From contig NZ_CP136964.1 in assembly GCF_002871345.2 (NCBI RefSeq), forward strand, positions 1,302,001 through 1,366,000: 64,000 nt of DNA. Direction: 5' to 3'. The number at the start of each line of letters is the position of its first letter. Position 1 is the first letter of the stretch. Position numbers and translations under genes: made by a program. The notes beneath the pieces are model-generated. The model worked only from the letters and a program-made list of their open reading frames with translations, was not told the DNA's origin and did no database searches. Of the stretch, positions 9,167 through 18,570 are shown piece after piece. The stretch comes from Nosocomiicoccus massiliensis (GTDB taxonomy: Bacteria > Bacillota > Bacilli > Staphylococcales > Salinicoccaceae).

Positions 9167-9506
9167 AGCACTCCGTTAGGAGTGCTTTTTATTATGCTCC
9201 TTCATCTGACATTAATGGCTACAAAGCAGCATTGAATAAGATCAGATTCAGTCTTGTGAAACGCAAAGCGTTTCGTTTTCTCACACTCCATTTCGCTAAG
9301 TAGTTATTTGTTTTGATTCTGACACTAATCTATTTTGCGTTAGCAACGCAAGGTTAAACATGCAGTTGATCCTAACTCGCACACTCATAAGGATAACTAG
9401 CCCTTGCATCACACTTAAAATAGCTTAAATACGTGTCACAAAACAAAATACCTACTGCTTCACTACGGTGAGTGTAGTAGAAAAAAAGAAAGAAGGAATT
9501 CAAATG
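9167..9506 (+). repeat. Hairpin-rich direct repeat, copy A
   Basis: A block of about 340 nt opening with a hairpin (AGCACTCC GTTA GGAGTGCT plus T run, which also ends the previous gene). It contains the inverted repeats AAACGCAAAGCGTTT, TTGCGTTAGCAACGCAA and CTACT...TAGTAG, and ends in GGAATTCAAATG, the start of a small gene. Nearly identical blocks lie at 10.19 and 15.36 kb. Each places the same ribosome binding site before a different small protein. Origin, transfer or recombination function unknown. Confidence 0.8.
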
Positions 9507-9686
9507 GAACATGTAGATGAAATTTTATTTAGTATAACAGCAGGAGATGTAGATTTCGTATTTGAAACAGAATTTCCAGAAGTATCAGAAGAACAAAGAG
9601 AATCAATCAAAAAAAGATTATCTCAAGGGTTATATAGTGAATGGATAGAAGATGTTAAAGAATTTATAGACTATGAACTGAATTAA
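9504..9686 (+). CDS. Small acidic protein (60 aa)
   Basis: Start MEHVDEILFS at 9504 follows GAAGGAATTCAA supplied by repeat copy A. Strongly acidic, predicted helical, no membrane segment. Not recognised. Shares its 5' region, but not its protein, with the genes at 10530 and 15683. Confidence 0.55.
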   Translation: MEHVDEILFSITAGDVDFVFETEFPEVSEEQRESIKKRLSQGLYSEWIEDVKEFIDYELN

Positions 9687-9742
9687 TAACCATATAGAAG
9701 GTACAATATGTACCTTCTATATTAAAAAGTGGGGGAGATATT

Positions 9743-10075
9743 ATGATTAGAATTTATGAAAATTATGGAAAAACAGATATATTTGTAGTAAATCAGGAAC
9801 AGGTTAAAGAGCTTATTAGTAAGTTGGAAACGAGGTTCAATAAAAATGATTTAAATAGATTTATATGTAAAGAAGATGATATGTGGATAGCAATTGATAA
9901 TAGTACAGCAGATGCTTTTGTAGAAGAATATGATTCACTAGAAGAAGCTTTTCAATATTTACTTTTTGATGATGAGTATAGTCTTACTGAAATTGAAGAA
10001 AAAGAAATCAGTAATTGGATTTGTAATTATGAAACAAAATCTAAGATTTGTTCTTTAATCGGTTATAATGTATAA
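9743..10075 (+). CDS. Acidic hypothetical protein (110 aa)
   Basis: Starts MIRIYENYGK after GGGGGAG. Acidic, with alternating strand/helix pattern, motif DDMWIAIDNSTADAFVEEY and the ending SLIGYNV. Soluble. No family recognised; the pattern resembles small plasmid- or phage-borne immunity-type proteins but nothing decisive. Followed by a hairpin at 10111. Confidence 0.6.
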   Translation: MIRIYENYGKTDIFVVNQEQVKELISKLETRFNKNDLNRFICKEDDMWIAIDNSTADAFVEEYDSLEEAFQYLLFDDEYSLTEIEEKEISNWICNYETKSKICSLIGYNV

Positions 10076-10110
10076 GGTATAACTTATACATTATAACCTT
10101 CTATTATGAG

Positions 10111-10135
10111 TGGAAGTGTCCTAATGACACTTCCA
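10111..10135 (+). terminator. Hairpin, possible terminator
   Basis: TGGAAGTGTC / GACACTTCCA with a 5-nt loop. A related hairpin with stem GGAAGTGTGA / TCACACTTCC ends the gene at 10908. Confidence 0.55.
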
Positions 10136-10190
10136 TAATCATCAGTATCTTCAAAAAATATATTGATGATTATTATATTAATTAAACGAA

Positions 10191-10610
10191 AGCACTCCTA
10201 ACGGAGTACTTTTTATTATGCTCCTTCATCTGACATCAATGACTACAAAGCAGCATTGAACAAGATCAGATTCAGTCGAGTGAAACGCAAAGCGTTTCGT
10301 TTCCTCACACTCCCTTTCGCTAAGTAGTTATTTGTTTTGATTCTGACACTAATCTATTTTGCGTTAGCAACGCAAGGGTAAACATGCAGTTGATCTTAAT
10401 TCGCACACTCATAAGGATAACTAGCCCTTGCATCACACTATGAATAGATTAAATACGTGTCACAAAACAAAATATCTACTGCTTCTTTACGGTGAATATA
10501 GTAGAAAAAAAGAGAAAGAAGGAATTCAAATGTACTTAAAATCAAGAGTTAATCAAAATGTGGAAATGGTAAAAGCTAGAGTGGAGCGTGTTGGCTATGA
10601 CTTGTATTCA
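10191..10610 (+). repeat. Hairpin-rich direct repeat, copy B
   Basis: About 420 nt, over 90 percent identical to copy C at 15357-15760 by eye, and to copy A over the first 340 nt. It extends into the coding part of the small gene at 10530 (through GYDLY). Copies B and C, in the same orientation 5.2 kb apart, enclose the class III lanthipeptide operon. Confidence 0.85.
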
Positions 10611-10664
10611 GTAGAAAAAGCATATGCAGAAGCTAAAAAAGTACTAGAAGAAAACAGAATTTAA
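10530..10664 (+). CDS. Small protein (44 aa), repeat-associated
   Basis: MYLKSRVNQN then EMVKARVERVGYDLYSVEKA; helical, charged, soluble. AAGGAATTC ribosome binding site 7 nt upstream. A truncated copy (31 aa) lies in repeat C at 15683. Not recognised. Confidence 0.5.
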   Translation: MYLKSRVNQNVEMVKARVERVGYDLYSVEKAYAEAKKVLEENRI

Positions 10665-10680
10665 AGTAATTAGAACTGAA

Positions 10681-10908
10681 ATGATTTATGCGAACGAATA
10701 CGATATTATTTTTGTAGAGAAGGTAGATGATGCATTATGGCTACAAGAACTAGCTAATGCACATCAGAATTTAGAAGATAATGATGTTAAAATTGATTAT
10801 ATTTTTATTAATACACCAAAAGATTTTATTACTTATGCAAAAAATCACATAGAGAATAATAATATAGATAAAATACTTCCAGAACTCTTGATTCACAAGG
10901 AAGTGTGA
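10681..10908 (+). CDS. Small soluble protein (75 aa)
   Basis: Starts MIYANEYDIIFVEKVDDALW, 16 nt behind the preceding small gene. Weak ribosome binding site. Mixed strand/helix character, no membrane segment. Not recognised. Its last codons form one arm of the hairpin at 10899. Confidence 0.5.
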   Translation: MIYANEYDIIFVEKVDDALWLQELANAHQNLEDNDVKIDYIFINTPKDFITYAKNHIENNNIDKILPELLIHKEV

Positions 10909-10921
10909 TTTTCACACTTCC
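10899..10921 (+). terminator. Hairpin, possible terminator
   Basis: GGAAGTGTGA TTT TCACACTTCC overlaps the stop codon of the 75-aa gene. 10922-11107 is AT-rich with no gene I trust. Confidence 0.5.
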
Positions 10922-11107
10922 AGAAATTAAAAAATATTAAAGAAAAAATTTATATTATAGTAGAAAATATACATTATAAGATATATGTAAGATGACACAA
11001 GTAGGTAGGGAATCTATATATAATATTTTAAATAAAAAGAAGAAAGGATAGTTTTAATAATGTGTAGAATACAAAACGTATTTAAAGATTGATGTAATAC
11101 ACAAAGA

Positions 11108-11135
11108 AAGACTGCCATAATATAATGACAGTCTT
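11108..11135 (-). terminator. Terminator of the class III lanthipeptide operon
   Basis: On the minus strand, AAGACTGTCATTATATTATG then GCAGTCTTTCTTT. It stands 12 nt behind the precursor stop codon. Confidence 0.7.
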
Positions 11136-11146
11136 AGCATCAGTGT

Positions 11147-11266
11147 CTAAGGAGTTGTAGGTTTTTTGTCACATGAGTTAAAAGCACAAGAACCACCACT
11201 AAAGTAACGAATTCCATGGTCTGATACTTTGCTTTCGAGTTTTTGTAAATCTAATAATTGACTCAT
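11147..11266 (-). CDS. lanA: Class III lanthipeptide precursor peptide (39 aa)
   Basis: A 39-codon gene with an excellent ribosome binding site (TAAGGAGGTGATTAAA before ATG 11266). The leader is MSQLLDLQKLESK: LLDLQ matches the I/L-L-x-L-Q box that class III synthetases read. The core contains FSGGSCAFNSCDKKPTTP: Ser23-x2-Ser26-x5-Cys32 fits the labionin pattern S-x2-S-x(2-5)-C, with an extra Cys27, Ser31 and two Thr near the end. It is the last gene of an operon with an MFS transporter and LanKC, 36 nt behind the transporter. What is seen: leader motif, Ser/Cys core, ribosome binding site, neighbours. Ring pattern and activity are inference. Confidence 0.85.
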   Translation of the reverse strand: MSQLLDLQKLESKVSDHGIRYFSGGSCAFNSCDKKPTTP

Positions 11267-11302
11267 TTTAATCACCTCCTTAATATAAAGAACAAACATT
11301 TC

Positions 11303-12520
11303 TTAACTATAATTCGTATTGAATATGTTCTTGTGTTTTATTGTTATAATGACTATTAATATTTGCCACATACCAGCAATTAAGAATACAAAATTGACTC
11401 CAATTAAATCAGCAATAATACCTCCTAATATATTAGAAAGCGGTATTAGTGAAACACTAAGTGATCTTATCGTTGTGGTAACTCTACCACGATAATGATC
11501 GGGTATCGCAAGGATTTGGATACTACTAAAAACGATATTTGGAGAGGTTAATGAGAAACCTAATAAAAATGCGATAATAATTATAACCGTTATGTTAATA
11601 GAAAAAAACATTAGTAACAATGAAATAGATAGGATGCTCCAGCCAACAATTACTATTGTGGAGTTTTTAAAAGATTTATTTATTTTATGAATTGATATTC
11701 CTGCTACAATACTACCAATCCCAATAATTGCATTGAACACTCCATAAAATTCTGGTCCAGCATTAATGAAATCATTAAAGTAAACAACAAACATTGGTCC
11801 AACCATAGATGTAATATTCAATAAGCTAGCAATTATTGCAATGATTCTTATGTCTTTTTGATTCCATAAATATTTTAACCCGTCTAAAAATTCGTCTTTT
11901 AAACTAGGTTTGATTATTGTATTTTCTTTTGTTATCATATTACTATTTATTATACTAATAAAACTTAATAATAATGAGCTGATAAAAAAGGTAAAAGAAT
12001 TAAGTAGTAAACCACCGATTACTCCAATAATAGAGATAATAAAACCAGCAACAGAGTTACCAATAATAGAGGCGATATTAGACGTTACACTTCTATAGCC
12101 AATTAATTTAGTAATCAAATCTGATGATACAATTAATGGTAATACTCTCGTTTGGCTTGGGTATTGAAAGTTAAAAATAATTTCTCTGATTAATACAAGG
12201 ATAATAATCGAAACTATCTCAAAATTTTCAGAAGCAAATGTAATGCTTAGTACCAATAAAATTACAATTATTGCATTAAAATATAAAGTTTTTATTAGTA
12301 AATTTAAAGGCTTATTACTTCTGTCTGCAATAACACCGGCCAAAGGACCGAGAAAAAATCCTATCACATGTCCCATACTTCCAATAATCGCAGTATAAAC
12401 AGCAGAACTAGTTAATTCGTAAACGTGCCACATTAAAATGATAGTAAAAATACTATTACCTAATGTTGTAATAAAGTTATTTGTGACAAAGATTCTAATG
12501 TTATTTTTCATAAACTTCAC
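11303..12520 (-). CDS. MFS transporter, probable lanthipeptide exporter
   Basis: A 405-aa protein with about 12 membrane helices and the MFS loop G-V-I-A-D-R-S-N-K between helices 2 and 3. Its start overlaps the end of LanKC by 20 nt, and the precursor gene follows 36 nt after its stop, so all three are co-transcribed and translation is coupled. MFS_3/enterobactin-exporter-like overall. Export of the modified peptide, or self-protection, is the reasonable role but is inferred from position only. Confidence 0.8.
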   Translation of the reverse strand: MKFMKNNIRIFVTNNFITTLGNSIFTIILMWHVYELTSSAVYTAIIGSMGHVIGFFLGPLAGVIADRSNKPLNLLIKTLYFNAIIVILLVLSITFASENFEIVSIIILVLIREIIFNFQYPSQTRVLPLIVSSDLITKLIGYRSVTSNIASIIGNSVAGFIISIIGVIGGLLLNSFTFFISSLLLSFISIINSNMITKENTIIKPSLKDEFLDGLKYLWNQKDIRIIAIIASLLNITSMVGPMFVVYFNDFINAGPEFYGVFNAIIGIGSIVAGISIHKINKSFKNSTIVIVGWSILSISLLLMFFSINITVIIIIAFLLGFSLTSPNIVFSSIQILAIPDHYRGRVTTTIRSLSVSLIPLSNILGGIIADLIGVNFVFLIAGMWQILIVIITIKHKNIFNTNYS

Positions 12521-15181
12521 TACCTAAATTCATATAGTACTGATCTAAGAAAAAGTTTTGATTACAATCATTATGAGTATTTATTTCATACAGTCTTGCC
12601 AAGGTAGATGTTACTCCAATACTACCTGTAAAGTAATCATTAGATAACCTAATGAGTTGTTCTCCAGCATAAAGGCCTTTTTTAACTCTATCTTCATATA
12701 GATAAAAATTACTTGCTAATCTTCTAGCAATATCCAGGTTTAATTTATTTCTAGTAAATGAATAAACATCTAAATGAAAGTTTACAATACCAGATAAACC
12801 TCTCATATAACCTGGAAACATAGTAAAATGAATATTAAGACTATTAGTTATTTTATTCACAAGATGGAGGTATTTATTATTTTTAGTAACTTTAAAATAT
12901 CTAATTAAAACACTTCCTACACCGGCTATACCATCATATAAATATGGTGAAAGAACAATTTTATTGCTAGAGATAGGCTCTCTGTTCAAACCGATTTTTC
13001 CTGTATCATCGGTTGTCAAATTATCAATATCAAAGCCTAATGCTTTTTCTCCAATTTCTAAATACTTTTTGTCTTCTGTTTCTAAAAACAGATACAAATA
13101 TAAAAGAGAAATTCCACTACTACCTCTGCCGTACCCATTATAAACGTCATCATGACAGTCTTTCCAATAATATTTCCCATTCTTTTGATGAGCAGATTTT
13201 AATATTGAAGAAGCAATCTTTTTCGCTTCATTTAAATATTTTTTTTCTTTAGTTTTCTTGTAGAAATATAAATTAGATAATCCTACGCCAGCTTTTCCGT
13301 AGAATAAATCATTTAGTTTAGGTAAATTTTTATTTGCATAATCTATATATATATGAGAAATTTCATGATATCCAAGAGTTTCAAGTACCCAAGCAATACC
13401 ACTATTTCCCATAAATAAAGAGGATGAGTATTCGTTGGGTTTTTCTAATAAACTAATCATTTCATAATATAAATTGTTAAGATCTGTACTTTTATCTGTA
13501 TATTTTTCTAATATATATAAATTATATAAAATACCAGAAAATCCATGAGCTACAGATAGTTTATTTGTGTCATAAATATGAGGATCCGAAGGTAAAAAAA
13601 TTGTTTTATTCTCAATTAATATGGAATCTATAATATTATTAATTGATTCAGAAATTTTATTTCGTATATCATTCTTATCTAAATTAAACACATTTTCAGA
13701 GAACTCTTTATTAGAATTATTAAAGTTTATTTTATCAAATGAGATTAGAACAGATTCGATTGAGAAGAAATCATAGTTAAATATTCCTTCTATTAGTCTC
13801 AATAAATCCTTAGGAATATATGAAAAATTATTTAGAAACCGTAGTATATCTTTATATTTTTTATAGTCTAATTCTAGTATTGTATTCATAGGAAGAAGAC
13901 CATATAATAATAAACAACCAACTTTAACAATATCTTCTTTTAATAGATTTTTCTTATTAGTATAATTTCTAAATCCGGGTGTTTCTATTCCATTATCAAA
14001 ATTCGAGTTTTTTAATATTGAGCATTCAAAATCAATCATTTTAATGTCAAGAGATTCGTTACTAACAATAATGTTATGAGGAGAAATATCTTTTATGTAT
14101 ATTTCTTTTTTATGGATTTCTTCTATTAGATTTAATATTTTTTTATATATTGTTAATAAATTTTTATAATATTTTTCGCTATTTTTAATAGAAGTATTCC
14201 CTATAATAAAAGGATTATTACGAAATACAAAATCATTAAAAGTGTTTCCTATAATCTTTTCTAATATTAAATAGCTATTCTCCCAATCTGTTATATATCC
14301 TTCTACATTAGGAATTTTTTTATTATCTTTTAATATTTCTAATATTTTTTTTCATGAAGTAATCTATCTTTAGAATAGTTGTTTGTTCTATCTAAGCCAG
14401 TAAATGCTCTAGCTTCCTTTATTATAAATTCTTTATTATTTTTACTACCTATATAGGTACCACCGGTAGAAGAGAAATTAATAACAGAAGTGATGTTATA
14501 TTCTTTTAAGAGTAATGACTCTTTTTCTTCTAAATATAACTCATCAATGATATTATCCACCCAATGGGGTTTCTTATAGTAGGGGAGTCTTTCATCTTTA
14601 TAATAATTGTTATTATCATCTAGTATAAAACTTTCTTTTACCCCTAATTCGTTTAATACATAAATAGGGTAAAATTCTCCGTATCTATAATAAATGCATT
14701 GAGAATCTTTATATCTTTTATCTGATAAGATATACTGTCCTTTAAAGTTGTGTAAAATTTTGTATAAACTCTCAATCACTGTTTGAAAAGATTTCTCACA
14801 AGGGTATATTACAATAAACTTTCCGGCAGACTCTCTAGAATATGATTTATCATGACTTAGACGATACATCTTCATATTTTTGATGTACTTAAAATTAATG
14901 TTTTGGCTTATACAATATTTACTTACTAAATAGAATATACGTAAATAATTCTCAATAGTAGAAGATATATGTATTTTCCATCCTTGTGTATGTTTATCAT
15001 CGACAAGAGTGACATAATTCCAAAATTCACCTTTGTATTTAACAGCTTTTTTGTGAGTGTCATTTAACTCAAGCAAGACATCAAATTCATTTTTTTCATC
15101 TACATGTTCTTTATTTTTATAATAATATGAATGATTATTATTGATAAATTGAAAATGGTTGCTATCTGCAATCTTTCTCAT
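12501..15181 (-). pseudogene. lanKC: Class III lanthipeptide synthetase LanKC, split by a one-base frameshift
   Basis: Read across one frameshift, this is an 893-aa three-domain enzyme, the usual LanKC length. Part 1 (15181-14339, 280 aa) has the lyase-like N-terminus with QGWKIHIS (residues 66-73), then the kinase glycine loop SSTGGTYIG and IIKEAR (Lys255). At an A8 run (14345-14352) the frame ends at HEKKY-stop; one extra A continues it as EKKILEIL and on through the catalytic loop KDISPHNI to MIDFEC, the start of the second open segment (14039-12501). The C-terminal cyclase has the LanC helix repeats but LFYGKAG in place of CHGKAG, so it lacks zinc ligands, as class III (not class IV) enzymes do. 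Phosphorylates and dehydrates the 39-aa precursor if made whole. Confidence 0.88.
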
Positions 15182-15217
15182 TTAATCACCCCTAATATAA
15201 AATAGATATGAAATAAT

Positions 15218-15231
15218 TGTTATCGCTTTCA
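15218..15231 (-). promoter_or_regulatory. CcpA-binding cre box upstream of LanKC
   Basis: On the minus strand TGAAAGCGATAACA fits the cre consensus TGWAANCGNTNWCA at every position. It is 37 nt before the LanKC start codon, near or inside the promoter, which suggests glucose repression of the lanthipeptide operon. Confidence 0.65.
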
Positions 15232-15356
15232 TAATAACAGATATTTCATAAAAAAGAAAGCGGTTTATTTTATAATTGTGCCAATCACGCTTAAAATAAA
15301 AAGTATATTTATTTTAATATACTATACTAACCTTAACACCAATTATGCAAACTGTG

Positions 15357-15760
15357 ACGGAGTGCTTTTAATATGCGTCTTCACCTGTACTCAATGCTAC
15401 AAAGAATCCTTGAGTATGATCAGATTCAGTCGTGTTAAACGCCAAGCGTTTTCTTTTCTCACACTCCATTTCGTTAAGTAGATATTTTTTTGATTCTGAC
15501 ACTAATCTATTCTGCGTTAGCAATGCAAGGGTAAACATGCAGTTGACCCTAACTCGTACACTCATAAGGATAACTAGCCCTTGCATCACACTATAAATAG
15601 ATTAAATACGTGTCACAAAACAAAATACCTACTGCTTCATTACGGTGAGTGTAGTAGAAAAAAAGAGAAAGAAGGAATTCAAATGCAACTAAAATCAAGA
15701 GTTAATCAAAATGTGGAAATGGTAAAAGCTAGAGTAGAGCGTGTTGGCTATGACTTGTAT
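15357..15760 (+). repeat. Hairpin-rich direct repeat, copy C
   Basis: Same block as copies A and B, slightly more diverged at its left end (ACGGAGTGCTTTT). Right boundary at GYDLY in the small gene. 15232-15356 holds no gene. Confidence 0.85.
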
Positions 15761-15778
15761 ATGGACTTGACCATTTAA
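15683..15778 (+). pseudogene. Truncated copy of the 44-aa repeat-associated gene
   Basis: Identical to the gene at 10530 for 26 residues apart from MQL for MYL, then switches to MDLTI-stop where the repeat ends. Probably a deletion junction rather than a functional gene. Confidence 0.6.
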
Positions 15779-15797
15779 AAGTAAGATAGTTATTAAT

Positions 15798-17054
15798 TTA
15801 GATGAATTTTTTTGGATTAAAATAAATTATAGAGAGAAGTATTATAATGACTGCGCTAATTATATTTGGTAAAAAGTAGAATCCCAAATCATATATAAAT
15901 CCGTATAATATGAATGCAATTGGAATAATCGCACTACTTATTACTCCTAATCCTGAGAAAACTCTACCTTTCATATAATCTTCTGTTTCTTCATGAATAA
16001 TTCGTATAAAGGGAACATTGATTAATGCTAAAACAAAAAATTTTACAAATAATATTGTCGATAAATATAAGAAATTAAATTGAAAGTGTTTCTCTAAATA
16101 AATTGGAATTGGAATTAATATCGTAATAAACGCACAAATAATAAATCCCCATCTCATTACATTTAAATGATTTTCAATTTTTTTAGTATTTGCAAGATAA
16201 ATCCCAGCAACAACTGTTCCGCACGCCATAATACCATTTACAATCCCAACTTGTATCGGAGAAAAATCTAAAACGTTAATCATCATTTTTTCAGGTAACA
16301 CCATATCACCAGCATTGAAGAAGTTAATAAATACACCAACAAAAATGACAGTGCTTAATATTGGAACGGACACTAGATACTTAAAACCAGATTTAATTTC
16401 GTCTAAAAATTTTTTAAAGTAATTGATCTTAGAGTCAGTTATGAAGTTGTTTGAAATGTTTTCTTTTTTAAACAACTCAAAATTAATACTGTAATCAAAT
16501 AAAAACGAAATTAAAGAAAGTAGTAAGAATATAAAAAGTACTAATTCAAAGGATGAAATTCCAAATAATAATCCGCCTAATATCGGACCTAAAAATGTTG
16601 CGGATGATTGGATACTTGAACTTAGACCTAAAACTTTTTGTAAATTATCAATATGAAACATATTTGATACAGAAGCTGAAAAAGCGTTATTCACTATAGC
16701 ATTAAAAAGACTTCTGATGAATGTTACAATGTAGATAGAAAATAAAGATAAGCCATAAAAATATGTAACTATGAAAAGTAAAAGGATACTTAGCATAAGA
16801 ATGAATTCTCCGTAAATAATAATATTTCTACGATTTAAAAAATCAGTTAATACACCAGAAAATGGAGTAATAATTAGAAATGTTATAGATGAAATTGCTA
16901 AATTTATTGAAAAATATAATGCTGATCCTGTTTCATTAAGTAAAAAATAAGAAATAGCAAAATTATAGACGCTTCCTCCAATAGTAATAGTCGCAATACT
17001 AATAAGATAAGCAGTAAGATTTTGTTTTTCAGTTAAAGTCATATCATATTTCAT
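15798..17054 (-). CDS. MFS efflux transporter
   Basis: A 418-aa protein with 12 predicted helices and the MFS motif GVLTDFLNRRN after helix 2. AGGAGG precedes ATG 17054. It diverges from an XRE/TPR regulator across a 102-nt gap with direct repeats. Related in type, but not in close sequence, to the exporter at 11.3 kb. Drug or peptide efflux is likely; substrate unknown. Confidence 0.8.
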   Translation of the reverse strand: MKYDMTLTEKQNLTAYLISIATITIGGSVYNFAISYFLLNETGSALYFSINLAISSITFLIITPFSGVLTDFLNRRNIIIYGEFILMLSILLLFIVTYFYGLSLFSIYIVTFIRSLFNAIVNNAFSASVSNMFHIDNLQKVLGLSSSIQSSATFLGPILGGLLFGISSFELVLFIFLLLSLISFLFDYSINFELFKKENISNNFITDSKINYFKKFLDEIKSGFKYLVSVPILSTVIFVGVFINFFNAGDMVLPEKMMINVLDFSPIQVGIVNGIMACGTVVAGIYLANTKKIENHLNVMRWGFIICAFITILIPIPIYLEKHFQFNFLYLSTILFVKFFVLALINVPFIRIIHEETEDYMKGRVFSGLGVISSAIIPIAFILYGFIYDLGFYFLPNIISAVIIILLSIIYFNPKKFI

Positions 17055-17085
17055 AAATTGTCCTCCTTAAACTATTAAGTTTATT

Positions 17086-17112
17086 TTAAATCAACTTAAT
17101 GGTTAAATCAAC
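17086..17112. promoter_or_regulatory. Direct-repeat operator candidate between MFS gene and regulator
   Basis: TTAAATCAAC occurs twice, 17 nt apart (17086-17095 and 17103-17112), in the divergent promoter region. A tandem site of this spacing is plausible for a dimeric XRE/Rgg-type regulator. Confidence 0.4.
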
Positions 17113-17156
17113 ATTAATATTAATATAAGTTTACTATAAAGAAACTGGGTGAGAGT

Positions 17157-18368
17157 ATGAATATAGGCAAAATTATTAAAAGAGAAAGAATTAAAAAGAA
17201 AATGACTCTTGAACAACTTGGCGGTGATAAATATAATAAATCTCATTTAAGTAAAATTGAAAACGGAAAAACAACACCTTCTTATGAGACTTTGATATAT
17301 ATATCTCAACAACTTAATGTTAATTTATCAATGTTTTTTGATGAAATTGATAATGAGTGGACTAGAGAAATAATACAAAAAATAGATAGAAATTTAGAAA
17401 AACTATATATACCAGAAGATTTATTTGATGAAGTATTTCAAAATATAAATAAACTTAGCTATATAAAGTCATCAATAAGATTACTATATATTTTATCAAA
17501 CCATTTTACGATTCTAAATGAAGATGAAAAATTAGAAAAAGTAAAAGATAAAATAAAAGAGATTTTATCTTTTATAAATGATGATGAAATAAATCTAGAA
17601 AGTATAATCTTAAGTTCTAATATATATTTTTCTTCAAAGAAATATTTAGAAGCTTATAAATTTTTAAAATCTATAGAACGAAATTATTCAGAAGAGATAC
17701 AATTATATGATTCATGTAAAGATATTTTTTTATTACAAAAACTTGTTGCACTTATAAATCTTTCTTATGAAGATAAGTTCTTTAGTACATATAAGAAAAT
17801 ATATTTTCATTCAATACAGACTGAAAACTTTAAAAATTATACGCGTGCAACAGTAATGTTGATGTCTTATTTTAAATTGAAAAAAGATGAAAAAGCATAC
17901 TATTATTATTTTAAAGAGTTAAAAGAAATTAATAAATGGATACCAAAAATAGAATATGAATTAGAATTACTACTAGACTATTATGTGGATAAAGAAATTA
18001 ATTTGAATTTAAATGGAGTATACAGGTATAAAAAAGCATTAAATCTTATAGAGACTTCTAATATTCCTAGTAATTATAAACAGATATTATCATTAAAATA
18101 TTATTATTCTCAGCAAGAATATAGACTTGTAATCGATAATGCAGAAGATAACTTAATACCAAAGCAATTGATGTTTTGTGTAGTAGATAGAGCAAGTTAT
18201 TTTAGAAAAATGTTATTTCTTCCGCTTTCTTACTGGATGCTAGGAGAAGAAAATAAAGCGAGTAGAGCTTATGATAAGCTCTATCATGAAATTAAAGACA
18301 TAAAGGATCATCCAATTATTAAGGAGATAATTCAAACTTATATTAAAGAATATGCTTCATCGCATTGA
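17157..18368 (+). CDS. XRE-family regulator with TPR-like C-terminus (Rgg/PlcR-like)
   Basis: A 403-aa protein. Residues 5-62 form an XRE helix-turn-helix (IIKRERIKKKMTLEQL ... HLSKIENGKTTPSYETL); the rest is helical and Lys/Tyr/Glu-rich with TPR-like periodicity, as in peptide-pheromone sensors of the RRNPP group. Divergently transcribed from the MFS pump, which it probably controls. It may also respond to a peptide, but no pheromone gene was recognised. The ribosome binding site GGGTGAGAGT is moderate. Confidence 0.75.
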   Translation: MNIGKIIKRERIKKKMTLEQLGGDKYNKSHLSKIENGKTTPSYETLIYISQQLNVNLSMFFDEIDNEWTREIIQKIDRNLEKLYIPEDLFDEVFQNINKLSYIKSSIRLLYILSNHFTILNEDEKLEKVKDKIKEILSFINDDEINLESIILSSNIYFSSKKYLEAYKFLKSIERNYSEEIQLYDSCKDIFLLQKLVALINLSYEDKFFSTYKKIYFHSIQTENFKNYTRATVMLMSYFKLKKDEKAYYYYFKELKEINKWIPKIEYELELLLDYYVDKEINLNLNGVYRYKKALNLIETSNIPSNYKQILSLKYYYSQQEYRLVIDNAEDNLIPKQLMFCVVDRASYFRKMLFLPLSYWMLGEENKASRAYDKLYHEIKDIKDHPIIKEIIQTYIKEYASSH

Positions 18369-18570
18369 ATATAGTATTTTTTGTAAGATAGTAATGAGTA
18401 TCATCTTTATTACCATATATGAATATTTTATCTGTCATAATAGATTTTAATTGATCATAGCTTTGTGAAACCGGAATTACTTGATCATTTAATCCATGAA
18501 CTATAATTAAATTATAGTTCAAGTGGGAGAGTACTTTTTTAACTTTTTTATCATATGAATTTATAGACAA
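18343..18570 (-). pseudogene. Alpha/beta hydrolase, C-terminal fragment
   Basis: About 70 residues of a serine-hydrolase tail: LIIVHGLNDQVIPVS carries the catalytic Asp region and DDTHYY the catalytic His. The nucleophile half is missing because the gene is cut at 18555, exactly where boundary repeat 2 begins. Island insertion or deletion removed its front. Confidence 0.6.

Noticed and set aside
11060..11092. Ten-codon ORF MCRIQNVFKD with a ribosome-binding-like AGAAAGGA before it, next to the lanthipeptide operon
   Set aside because: Too short, opposite strand to the operon, no leader or core features; more likely chance.
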